Shown: piece by piece, positions 1 through 6,015 of the stretch
How positions within the stretch are numbered: position 1 is the stretch's first letter
How the letters are laid out: each line of letters starts with the position of its first letter
Assembly: GCA_905479965.1 (NCBI GenBank)
Contig: CAJQOR010000321.1
Coordinates: forward strand, 1-7,992
DNA: 7,992 nt
Direction: 5' to 3'
Origin: an uncultured Rhizobiaceae group bacterium
GTDB taxonomy: Bacteria > Pseudomonadota > Alphaproteobacteria > Rhizobiales > Rhizobiaceae
The notes under the pieces: generated by a model
Told to the model about the DNA's origin: nothing
The model's database searches: none
What the model saw: only the letters and a program-made list of their open reading frames with translations
Position numbers and translations under genes: made by a program

Positions 1-23
1 CATCGAAACATGGTAAACAAGCC

Positions 24-58
24 GTTAACTATTCTTAATTTTCCTAAAAATTAACCAT
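24..58. promoter_or_regulatory. Candidate CtrA-type binding motifs
   Basis: GTTAAC (24-29), TTAA (35-38) and TTAACCAT (51-58) lie close together. CtrA, the alphaproteobacterial cell-cycle response regulator, binds TTAA-N7-TTAA, and TTAACCAT has been described as a half-site. Here the first pair is spaced by 6 rather than 7 bases, so only the TTAACCAT half-site is a clean match. In such AT-rich DNA this may be chance. The motif is about 270 bp from the S24 gene and could equally serve an unseen gene to the left. Confidence 0.25.
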
Positions 59-265
59 ATTTTTTGCTGATAACGCTCAATTATTAGATTAATAACTGAA
101 GCTTGCGGGAAGATTTCGCCCGTAGAATTGCGGTCCACAACGACAAATATTGCTATATTTTACTATTTTTCGACCCAAAATCAGTTTTGGAGAACCCAAC
201 AACGAAAGAAATGTGAGGAAAATAAGCCAATAAAGCGGACATTTTTCCTATTTTCTTTACTCAAG

Positions 266-302
266 ACAATTTGATCGCTAATCTCAACGCTAACAATTGA
301 TC
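266..302. promoter_or_regulatory. Direct repeats upstream of the S24 repressor, candidate operator
   Basis: ACAATTTGATC (266-276) is repeated with one base missing as ACAATTGATC (293-302), and CGCTAA occurs at 276-281 and 288-293. The repeats end about 10 bp before the ribosome-binding site of the S24 gene. Repressors of this type often control their own promoter, so an operator role is reasonable. This is inference from position and repetition only. Confidence 0.25.
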
Positions 303-324
303 TTATAAATTGGAGCCATTGGGT

Positions 325-996
325 TTGTTATCTCATTCACACATATGGACAGCAATAGAAGCGCTGGCAACGCGTAAAAATTTGTCACCTTCTGGTCTTG
401 CTCGGTTAGCTGGTTTGGATCCAACCTCATTTAATAAATCAAAAAGACAAGGTACTGATGGGCGATTACGTTGGCCTTCAACGGAATCGCTTGCGAAAAT
501 CATGCATGCAACAAATACCTCTTTTGATGAGTTTGCACGCTTGGTTGGCGACAATGACGGTGATGATTATGCTGGACTTCCAACCGGTCATTTTCCTGCG
601 CAATCTAATGGCATCCCATTGCTAGGGTTCGCGCAAGCAGGCGCTGGTGGTTTTTTTGACGATGCTGGATTTCCTGCAGGCCAAGGCTGGGAGGAAGTTG
701 ACTTTCCAACACAAGACGCCAAGAAAAACAATGTTTATGCATTAGAGGTTCAGGGCGAATCAATGATGCCGCTTTATCGCGATGGCGATGTGCTGATCAT
801 CGAGCCAAATGCTCAAGTTCGAAAAGGTGATCGGATTGTTGTGCGCACCAAAGAAGGTGAAGTCATGGCGAAAGTATTATCAAGAGATACCGCTCAAAGC
901 ATTGAACTATTATCGCTAAATCCTGAGCATCCCAATCGGCAGTTTTCAAAAACTGAAATTGATTGGACCGCTCGTATTATTTGGGCAAGACAATAG
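325..996 (+). CDS. HTH transcriptional regulator with S24 (LexA-like) peptidase domain
   Basis: This is a probable cytoplasmic DNA-binding repressor with a self-cleaving C-terminal domain. The N-terminal part (about residues 1-75) is helix-turn-helix-like, with SPSGLARLAGLDPTSFNKSK and RWPSTESLAKIM. The C-terminal part is peptidase S24: GESMMPL carries the predicted nucleophile Ser146 and EVMAKVL the general base Lys183. They are 37 residues apart, the same spacing as Ser119 and Lys156 of E. coli LexA. An Ala-Gly bond at 105-106 (FAQAGAGG) is a plausible cleavage site. The open frame extends back to TTG 310, but TTG 325 is preferred: GGAG at 312-315 lies 9 bases before it, and the protein then begins MLSH, as I recall for related Rhizobiales proteins. 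It is not LexA itself, whose N-terminus differs. Target genes are unknown, and no prophage genes are nearby. It stands alone, with TerB 97 bp downstream. Confidence 0.85.
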   Translation: MLSHSHIWTAIEALATRKNLSPSGLARLAGLDPTSFNKSKRQGTDGRLRWPSTESLAKIMHATNTSFDEFARLVGDNDGDDYAGLPTGHFPAQSNGIPLLGFAQAGAGGFFDDAGFPAGQGWEEVDFPTQDAKKNNVYALEVQGESMMPLYRDGDVLIIEPNAQVRKGDRIVVRTKEGEVMAKVLSRDTAQSIELLSLNPEHPNRQFSKTEIDWTARIIWARQ

Positions 997-1093
997 TATA
1001 ATAAAAAATTTGAAACTATTCTGCTATCACAGCCTTGAATAAGGTACATATCCGATACTAAATCAAATCTTTAAACGACAACCGGATCAATCA
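997..1093. other. Intergenic gap with consensus -10-like TATAAT
   Basis: The 97 bp between the S24 gene and terB-like gene contain an exact TATAAT at 997-1002, right after the stop codon. I find no matching -35 element at a normal distance. AATAGT (992-997) and ACTATT (1015-1020) form a weak inverted repeat over the stop codon with a 17-base loop, and no G+C-rich terminator is visible. It may hold the promoter of the following gene, but this is weakly supported. Confidence 0.25.
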
Positions 1094-1516
1094 ATGACCA
1101 ATGAAGTAAATCTGCACGAAGGCCTCATCTATATTATGGTGACAATGTCAGCTGTCGATAGCTCGATGGACGACACGGAGTTAGAACGCATTGGTCGCTT
1201 AGTCAGCTTCCTTCCGGTTTTTGAACATTTTGATGAAAACGATGTCCTTTCAACAGCGCGCAGATGCAGTGCGCTTTTAAGCGAACCGAATGGCCTGAGC
1301 CTTGTATTAGAGATCATCAGTGATTCAATACCTGAGCGTCTGCATGATACAGCCTATTCTATCGCGGTTGAAATCGCATCGGCAGATTATGAAATTAAGG
1401 CTGAAGAAATTCGCTTACTGCAATTACTTCGTGACCGCCTTAACCTTGATAAACTGACTTGTGCGGCAATCGAAAGAAGTGCCATTGCACGCTATAAACG
1501 CGCCCGGAACAGGTAG
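1094..1516 (+). CDS. TerB family (tellurite-resistance-like) protein
   Basis: This small, acidic, all-helical 140-residue protein resembles the TerB/DjlA-N family found widely in Alphaproteobacteria. The N-terminal helix is followed by an acidic loop, VDSSMDDTELERI (about residues 21-33), which is the typical 'D-G-x-x-xx-E' zone of the fold. A second, symmetric acidic zone, SADYEIKAEEIRLL, lies near residues 95-108. No signal peptide or membrane segment is present, so it should be cytoplasmic. The TerB name comes from tellurite-resistance operons, but isolated copies like this one have no established role. No other ter gene is nearby, so resistance should not be inferred. It starts at ATG 1094 without an obvious Shine-Dalgarno sequence and may be transcribed alone or with the S24 gene. 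Confidence 0.75.
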   Translation: MTNEVNLHEGLIYIMVTMSAVDSSMDDTELERIGRLVSFLPVFEHFDENDVLSTARRCSALLSEPNGLSLVLEIISDSIPERLHDTAYSIAVEIASADYEIKAEEIRLLQLLRDRLNLDKLTCAAIERSAIARYKRARNR

Positions 1517-1536
1517 ATCAAAAACTGCGACTTAAC

Positions 1537-1568
1537 CGCCATCACGATTGTTTTATGTGATTTTGGCG
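1537..1568 (+). terminator. Possible weak hairpin after the TerB-like gene
   Basis: CGCC plus ATCAC (1537-1545) can pair with GTGAT (1557-1561) and GGCG (1565-1568), with a 3-base bulge and an 11-base loop. No T run follows, so if it terminates transcription it is weak. It could instead be an operator for the downstream desaturase gene. Confidence 0.25.
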
Positions 1569-1617
1569 CACATTCGTAATATAAGGGCCTCATATGACAA
1601 ATTGAGGCTTGCTCTAC

Positions 1618-2433
1618 GTGACTATTTTTGGACTTTCAGAACCGGCTATTCGGCTTACCGTTTTCCTATTCGTCTTATTCGCGATGGCAATTTTTGAATT
1701 GTTCCATCCGCGCTTAGAACGCGTCGAAATGCGCGGCGCTTTAAAAACACAGCGCTGGTTCACCAATCTTTCAATGGTCGTCATCTCGTCGCTTTGCCTG
1801 CGTGTAATTTTCCCTGCTGCTGCAGTCGGCGCAGCCTTTTGGTTAGAAGAGCGTCATATCGGTCTTTTTAACTTCCTCAATGTACCTCCAATTATTGGCG
1901 GCATCATCGCCTTTGTTGTGCTTGATTTTATCGTCTGGCTGGAACATTTAGTGAGCCATAAATGGCCAATCTTGTGGCGCATTCACCGTATGCACCATGC
2001 TGATAACGGTTTTGATGTGACAACTGCACTTCGGTTCCATCCGCTTGAAATCGTGCTATCGATGGCGTGGAAAATAATCATCATTGCGCTACTGGGTGCG
2101 CCAGCGATTGCCGTGCTTATATTTGAAATCGTATTAAACGGTATGGCGATGTTTAATCATTCCAACATAAAACTACCGCTTAAACTAGACAGGTTTATTC
2201 GCCCAATTTTGGTAACACCTGACATGCACAGAGTGCATCATTCCACTGACCATAAAGAAACAGATTCAAATTATGGATTTAACTTTTCTTTTTGGGATCG
2301 ACTATTTGCAACCTATACCGATCAACCCAAGCTTGGACATGACGGAATGGAGATTGGTTTGAAAGAGTTCCGCGGATCGCGAAGTTCCAACCTAATTTGG
2401 ACCTTGCTGTTACCGTTCAAAGGTAGAAACTAA
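1618..2433 (+). CDS. Sterol desaturase / fatty acid hydroxylase family membrane protein
   Basis: This is an integral membrane di-iron oxygenase of the fatty acid hydroxylase superfamily (PF04116 type). Family members hydroxylate or desaturate lipids such as fatty acids, sterols or carotenoids using O2. The histidine clusters are intact: HLVSH (His110 and His114), HRMHH (His123, 126, 127) and HRVHH (His204, 207, 208), with extra histidines in LRFHPLE and FNHSN. Hydrophobic segments lie near residues 9-28, 52-76, 88-108 and 148-175. The substrate cannot be told from sequence. The frame opens at TTG 1609, but TTG 1609 is only one base from the Shine-Dalgarno-like GAGG (1604-1607). GTG 1618 lies 10 bases from it and is preferred, giving 271 residues. 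It is probably a single-gene unit. It converges on the solute-binding protein gene with 9 bp between the two stop codons. Confidence 0.85.
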   Translation: MTIFGLSEPAIRLTVFLFVLFAMAIFELFHPRLERVEMRGALKTQRWFTNLSMVVISSLCLRVIFPAAAVGAAFWLEERHIGLFNFLNVPPIIGGIIAFVVLDFIVWLEHLVSHKWPILWRIHRMHHADNGFDVTTALRFHPLEIVLSMAWKIIIIALLGAPAIAVLIFEIVLNGMAMFNHSNIKLPLKLDRFIRPILVTPDMHRVHHSTDHKETDSNYGFNFSFWDRLFATYTDQPKLGHDGMEIGLKEFRGSRSSNLIWTLLLPFKGRN

Positions 2434-2442
2434 ATCAAGGTT

Positions 2443-3345
2443 TTAATAAATTCCATTTGGAAAATAACGTAAATAAAGCTCAGCGAAATTCCCGTTTTTT
2501 CCCAAAAGCGATAATCCGTAATTTAATGTTTTAAGCAAATCGGAATTCTCTTTTGTAACGGCGACAGCAAGACCTTCACCGAGATAATATTGCGATAGAT
2601 ATGGCCCACCAACAAATTCGCAGCAACCTTCAGCATCTTCACCCGATAGCCAAAATGAAAACTGCAATCCATCGCCAAATAACAAGTTCACATCCCCAGA
2701 CTTTAAAGCTTTATAAAGCTCAACGCGATCGTCAAATGCTTTAACTTCGGCTTTTGGAAACCAGTTTTTTAGCATTGCTTCATGTGCTGAGTTTCGCGCA
2801 ACACCTACCCTTATTGGCTCTTTCTTTTTCCATGCTGGATCATTTGTTTTTATATCAGTGAAGAGCGCTTTTAGATTTATATTCTTCGCACTAAGTGCGA
2901 TAAATCGAGCCGGTAGTTCAAGATATGAACGACTAAACAAATATTTTTTCCGCGCGTCGGAGGAGATGGAAAACCCAGCAATCATTGCATCCCCCTGCTT
3001 GCTCTCTATCGCCTCAGGTAAATCCTTCCACTCAATCGCCTGTATCTGACACCGATCAGTGATTTTTAGAATTGAACAAATATTGCGCGCGAGATCGACG
3101 TGAAAGCCAGTTAAACGACCATTTTCATCTAAGAAGCTAAATGGAGGAAAATCCACAGTTGTTAGGAACCTCAAGCGTTCAATTTTTCGAACATCTGCGA
3201 TGGGAATACGCTCTTGAGCGTCAAAGTAATTTGGAATAATCGGCGACTGTGCCATACTATAAACGGGAACTATACTTAACAATACTATCGCAATAAGTGT
3301 ATTAAGTAGTGACTTTTTAAATAAACCTATATATGTATAAACCAT
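2443..3345 (-). CDS. Periplasmic solute-binding protein, SBP_bac_3 (amino-acid type) family
   Basis: This 300-residue secreted protein resembles the substrate-binding component of polar amino acid ABC transporters. A signal peptide covers residues 1-32: a KK pair at 10-11, a hydrophobic core to about 28, and a signal-peptidase-I-like site after SMA32. The mature part begins the family pattern at VDFPPFSFLDENGRLTGF and VDLARNIC (about 64-90). Arg132 in SISSDARKK matches the position of the arginine that holds the ligand carboxylate in HisJ-like proteins. Asp225 in LLFGD may correspond to the acidic residue that holds the amino group. No permease or ATPase gene is nearby, so it may be an orphan binding protein serving a distant transporter or a sensor. 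The ligand is unknown. It starts at ATG with a weak purine-rich stretch upstream and is divergent from the glycosyltransferase gene. Confidence 0.82.
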   Translation of the reverse strand: MVYTYIGLFKKSLLNTLIAIVLLSIVPVYSMAQSPIIPNYFDAQERIPIADVRKIERLRFLTTVDFPPFSFLDENGRLTGFHVDLARNICSILKITDRCQIQAIEWKDLPEAIESKQGDAMIAGFSISSDARKKYLFSRSYLELPARFIALSAKNINLKALFTDIKTNDPAWKKKEPIRVGVARNSAHEAMLKNWFPKAEVKAFDDRVELYKALKSGDVNLLFGDGLQFSFWLSGEDAEGCCEFVGGPYLSQYYLGEGLAVAVTKENSDLLKTLNYGLSLLGKNGNFAELYLRYFPNGIY

Positions 3346-3390
3346 TACTTTCTACAATTCCGTGTATGCATTCAGAGTCTTGTATTACTT
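3346..3390. promoter_or_regulatory. 45-bp divergent promoter region with one GANTC site
   Basis: Only 45 bp separate the start codons of the solute-binding protein and the glycosyltransferase, so two full promoters would have to overlap each other or the coding sequences. GAGTC at 3375-3379, a CcrM methylation target, lies 11 bases upstream of the glycosyltransferase ATG. I see no clear -35/-10 pair or strong Shine-Dalgarno sequence on either strand. Confidence 0.3.
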
Positions 3391-4113
3391 ATGTCATCTC
3401 CAAACGGCAGCGACAACCACAAGAAGGGCAAATTAGCAAAACTCTCATTATCGAAAGATAGAGACGGTCTTGTTGATCCGACGACCAAACAGTTTTTTGT
3501 AAAGTTGGGAATTGCTGACAAGTTTGTTGATTATGCATGCCGACTTGCAGATAAAAATGGCACGACTATCGAAACTGAACTGATCGCGAATAGATTTGTT
3601 TCAGAAGCTACATATTTTAGATCCCTGGCAGAACGAATTGACGTCATGTTTTTGGACGAAATATCTCCGGTGAGCATCATTGCTTCTCCATCAATCGATA
3701 TTTTATTATCCCGAAACGGACCTTTACGAATTCAACGGGGTGACAGAATACTGACGGTTGTTAGCCCCTCAATGGCAGAATTACTGAAGCTTGAAAAGTT
3801 ACTCACATCAAAACCAGAATTAGGAGAAAACTTTGCAATTGCTGCAAGGTCGACCATCAGAAACGTTGTTTGGCGGCTAAATGATCTCGACCGCGCGATA
3901 TCTGTGGTGCGAAATCTACATGATACCAAACCAAATATGAGCGCTAAGATGCTAATTACCAATTGGCAGAGTTTTTATCTCGGTATTTTGTGTTTTGGTT
4001 TTTGTCTGTTGATCTATTTCCAACCCAACGTAATATTTCTCGCACTTCATGCCTTTTTATCGCTGGTCTATTTGTCGTTCAACTTACTCAAATTATCTGC
4101 GGGGTTTTTTTAA
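3391..4113 (+). CDS. N-terminal fragment of the interrupted glycosyltransferase
   Basis: If translated as it stands, this yields a 240-residue protein starting at ATG 3391. It has a basic N-terminus (HKKGKLAKLSLSK) and a soluble region whose pattern (G at about 51, then ELIANRFVSEATYFRSLAERIDVMFLDE) recalls the N-terminal domain of GspE/MshE ATPases. It ends with two hydrophobic stretches at about 192-240 and stops at codon 241 after the run GGGGTTTTTTT. The MshE version of this domain can bind c-di-GMP. Here the RLGxxL and terminal Gln signatures are degenerate, so nucleotide binding is uncertain. Alone it lacks any catalytic residue and is unlikely to function as a glycosyltransferase. Confidence 0.55.
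   Translation: MSSPNGSDNHKKGKLAKLSLSKDRDGLVDPTTKQFFVKLGIADKFVDYACRLADKNGTTIETELIANRFVSEATYFRSLAERIDVMFLDEISPVSIIASPSIDILLSRNGPLRIQRGDRILTVVSPSMAELLKLEKLLTSKPELGENFAIAARSTIRNVVWRLNDLDRAISVVRNLHDTKPNMSAKMLITNWQSFYLGILCFGFCLLIYFQPNVIFLALHAFLSLVYLSFNLLKLSAGFF
4111..4113 (+). other. Premature in-frame TAA stop codon in the glycosyltransferase
   Basis: The stop follows GGGG and overlaps a run of seven T (4105-4111). A one-base slip in the T run would put the downstream half out of frame, so neither a simple indel error nor RNA polymerase slippage would restore the protein. Only a base substitution or stop-codon readthrough would. No Shine-Dalgarno sequence and start codon suited to re-initiation follow within 60 bases. 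Confidence 0.8.
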
Positions 4114-4176
4114 TATATTGAAAAAGATCCGCAACGACTTCCCAGTCAATCGGATAATCTACCCACTTACACGATT

Positions 4177-5289
4177 TTGATAGCACTATATAAAGAAGAG
4201 CGCGTGGCAAAGCAGTTAATCTCTGCAATGAACCGGCTGGATTGGCCAAAAAGTAAGCTTGATATCAAGCTCATTTGCGAAGTTGAGGATACAACAACCA
4301 TAAATGCATTGATCGACGCAGACCCCGGCCCACAGTTTGAAATTATTCGCGTTCCGCGCCTTCAGCCGAGAACCAAACCAAAGGCACTACAATACGCAAT
4401 GACTGCTGCCAAAGGTGAGTTTGTTGCTGTATATGATGCAGAAGACCGCCCTCACCCTGAACAACTTATGGAAGCTTATCGAGAGTTTGAACAACATGGA
4501 AACGATTTGGCCTGCTTGCAGGCACCACTCGTTATCAGCAACGCAGACACTGGCTGGTTGGCGGGTCTTTTCAGCTTGGAGTATTCCGGCCTTTTTCGCC
4601 GTTTAATTCCCTTACTCGCACATTTTGACTTACCCATCCCTTTAGGAGGGACATCAAACCATTTTCGCAAAATTGCTCTGCTTGATGTTGGAGGTTGGGA
4701 CCCATGCAATGTGACAGAAGATGCAGATTTAGGAATCCGTCTTTACTGTGAAGGATATTATACTGGTGTCTTAAAACGCCCGACTTTGGAAACCGCGCCG
4801 ACTGAAATCCGGGTATGGATTAGACAAAGAACGAGATGGCTTAAAGGCTGGATGCAAACCTGGTTAGTACTTATGCGTCATCCGCTGCGTCTATTGGAAA
4901 AACGAGGCATTATTGGGTTTATAATTATGCAAGTTATGATTGGCGGCATGTTGATCGCAGCTCTTGCACACCCATTTGCTTTCATTTTTATTGGCTACAC
5001 ACTTTATAAAGCACTCTTTGGCGGCATATTGAGTTCGACATTGATTGAGTTTGCATTGATTTATCTTGACGTATTCAACCTGATCGGAGGTTATTTTATT
5101 TTCCTGTTTGTTGGCGCAAGCGCACTGATACCGGCTCAAAAAAAGAAACTCAAAACCAGATGGCTATTTTTGCCGCCACTCTACTGGTTACTCATGTCTT
5201 TTGCTGGCTGGCGGGCTTTGTCACAACTGCCGCTTAGATCTCAGTTTTGGGAGAAGACCCCACACGAACCAGCGCGGCGAGATTTATAA
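4177..5289 (+). CDS. C-terminal catalytic fragment of the interrupted glycosyltransferase
   Basis: This open stretch holds the family 2 catalytic domain and the C-terminal membrane segments. Its only early start-like codon, TTG 4177, encodes the Leu of TILIALYKEE inside the first beta strand, and no purine-rich ribosome site precedes it, so independent translation is unlikely. Motifs, numbered from the full frame, are VEDTTT (Asp300), YDAEDRPHP (349-352), TEDADLGIRL (442-451) and RQRTRWLKGW. The last is the Q-x-x-R-W signature of processive or membrane-embedded enzymes such as cellulose and poly-GlcNAc synthases. About three hydrophobic helices follow, separated from a fourth by the basic stretch QKKKLKTR. 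The sugar and acceptor cannot be inferred. The gene ends 40 bp from the convergent DUF2799 gene. Confidence 0.6.
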   Translation: MIALYKEERVAKQLISAMNRLDWPKSKLDIKLICEVEDTTTINALIDADPGPQFEIIRVPRLQPRTKPKALQYAMTAAKGEFVAVYDAEDRPHPEQLMEAYREFEQHGNDLACLQAPLVISNADTGWLAGLFSLEYSGLFRRLIPLLAHFDLPIPLGGTSNHFRKIALLDVGGWDPCNVTEDADLGIRLYCEGYYTGVLKRPTLETAPTEIRVWIRQRTRWLKGWMQTWLVLMRHPLRLLEKRGIIGFIIMQVMIGGMLIAALAHPFAFIFIGYTLYKALFGGILSSTLIEFALIYLDVFNLIGGYFIFLFVGASALIPAQKKKLKTRWLFLPPLYWLLMSFAGWRALSQLPLRSQFWEKTPHEPARRDL

Positions 5290-5329
5290 TTTCTCGCACC
5301 AAGAAACAATACTAAAATAAGCTGTCTTG

Positions 5330-5941
5330 TTAGTTTATGAGTCCCACACGAAAATTCTGAATATCGCGTTCGGCAAGCGCTAATTCACCACTTAATCGGG
5401 CTATCTCAACTTGATCAGTTGAATTTTGTAGGTTGAGATTGGCAATTTCCAATTGAATAGTGGTTTGTTCTTGCGGTGTCGCAGTTGCTATAAGTTTAAT
5501 TTTCTCCGAAGCTTCTGATTGACGTCGGCTAATTGCATTCTTCCGGCTATTGATATCTGATCTCAGGCCATGAGCTCGTTTTCCGAGATTATAACCCGAT
5601 AAAAATCTCGGCGATTTATCCAGTGGGCAAACATTTGCATATCCGCTACCTGCTTCACCCACACGCAATCCATTCGCAGGTGTACAATATCGAACTAAGC
5701 CTGTTTGATAGCCTTGGTTCCAGGCTGTCTGATTAGGCGTAATCCCAGCTTTTGCGCAAGCTTTTGCGTGACGCGCAAAACGATCTTGAGGTGCATGACC
5801 TGCAGCACCATCTGTTTCGCCAATGACCAACCAATCCGCAGCCACACATTCTTCTTTTGAGAGCGTTTGACAAGCGCCAAGTGCAACACCTAAACCAATA
5901 AGACCAGTGATAAGATAAATTTTTGGTAGCTGACTTTGCAA
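5330..5941 (-). CDS. DUF2799 domain lipoprotein
   Basis: This is a predicted outer-membrane or periplasmic lipoprotein of unknown function. A hydrophobic signal (residues 8-23) ends in a lipobox, LGAC, with Cys24 as the lipidation site. The DUF2799 pattern follows: DW37, GETDGAAG (41-48), RFARHAKAC (54-62), WNQGYQTGLVRYC (74-86), then GYANVCP and a tyrosine/glycine-rich FLSGYNLGK. The last third is charged and alanine/glutamine-rich and probably a coiled coil (SRKNAISRRQ to AERDIQNF). The frame opens at TTG 5956, but that codon overlaps the ribosome site. AGGGGA (minus strand, 5953-5948) lies 6 bases before TTG 5941, so TTG 5941 is taken as the start, giving 203 residues. It lies just downstream of the gcrA terminator in the same orientation, so it needs its own promoter or readthrough. 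Confidence 0.8.
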   Translation of the reverse strand: MQSQLPKIYLITGLIGLGVALGACQTLSKEECVAADWLVIGETDGAAGHAPQDRFARHAKACAKAGITPNQTAWNQGYQTGLVRYCTPANGLRVGEAGSGYANVCPLDKSPRFLSGYNLGKRAHGLRSDINSRKNAISRRQSEASEKIKLIATATPQEQTTIQLEIANLNLQNSTDQVEIARLSGELALAERDIQNFRVGLIN

Positions 5942-5956
5942 TTGAATTCCCCTCAA

Positions 5957-5990
5957 TAAAAAACCCAGCTCAATATTTGAGAGCTGGGTT
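5957..5990 (-). terminator. Intrinsic terminator of gcrA
   Basis: On the minus strand, AACCCAGCTC (5990-5981), a 9-base loop and GAGCTGGGTT (5971-5962) form a perfect 10-bp stem. A run of six T (5963-5958) starts within the end of the stem. It begins 26 bases after the gcrA stop codon. It ends only 4 bases before the Shine-Dalgarno sequence of the downstream DUF2799 lipoprotein gene. Confidence 0.85.
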
Positions 5991-6015
5991 GATAAGTCAA
6001 GATCTTATAGCACTT

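Larger units (their letters stand above)
1..324. other. Gene-free AT-rich region upstream of the S24 repressor gene
   Basis: I see no convincing coding region here. A minus-strand ATG at 11-9 could begin a divergent gene leaving the window, but only three codons are visible. The stretch holds TTAA-type motifs at 24-58, a perfect small hairpin at 175-190 (CCAAAA, loop TCAG, TTTTGG), and a possible weak promoter (TTGCGG at 128-133 with CTATAT at 153-158, spacing 19). It also holds direct repeats near the gene: TTGATC at 271-276 and 297-302, and CGCTAA at 276-281 and 288-293. These are read by eye. The hairpin has no T tract on either side, so it does not look like a terminator. Confidence 0.6.
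3391..5289 (+). pseudogene. Family 2 glycosyltransferase interrupted by an in-frame TAA
   Basis: Read through the TAA at 4111-4113, positions 3391-5289 form one 632-codon frame whose length fits rhizobial membrane glycosyltransferases. Order: an N-terminal domain resembling the type II secretion ATPase N-domain (about residues 20-165), two membrane segments (about 192-240), a GT-A family 2 catalytic domain (about 265-490), then C-terminal membrane segments ending in FWEKTPHEPA. Codons after the stop read YIEKDPQRLPSQ and then PTYTILIALYKEE, the first strand of the catalytic fold. Catalytic motifs are intact: Asp300 in CEVED, Asp349/Asp352 in DAED, TED at 442-444 and QRTRW at 479-483. The frame is identical on both sides, so a substitution rather than an indel is implied. 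It is probably a very recent pseudogene or a sequencing error. Stop-codon readthrough cannot be excluded. The product would have been an inner-membrane polysaccharide or glycolipid glycosyltransferase. Confidence 0.8.

Noticed and set aside
304..309. TATAAA as the -10 of the S24 gene
   Set aside because: Transcription would start near 316, after the GGAG ribosome site used for TTG 325, and no -35 is present at the right distance.
1094..1516. Tellurite resistance locus
   Set aside because: A single TerB-like domain without terC, terD or terZ partners does not support a resistance function.
4105..4113. Programmed frameshift or polymerase slippage at the T7 run rescuing the glycosyltransferase
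   Set aside because: The downstream half is in the same frame, so a one-base slip would destroy rather than restore it.
4891..5139. 82-codon minus-strand frame rich in Cys and Asn
   Set aside because: It is antisense to the membrane part of the glycosyltransferase. Its composition is what complemented hydrophobic codons give, and no start signal is visible.
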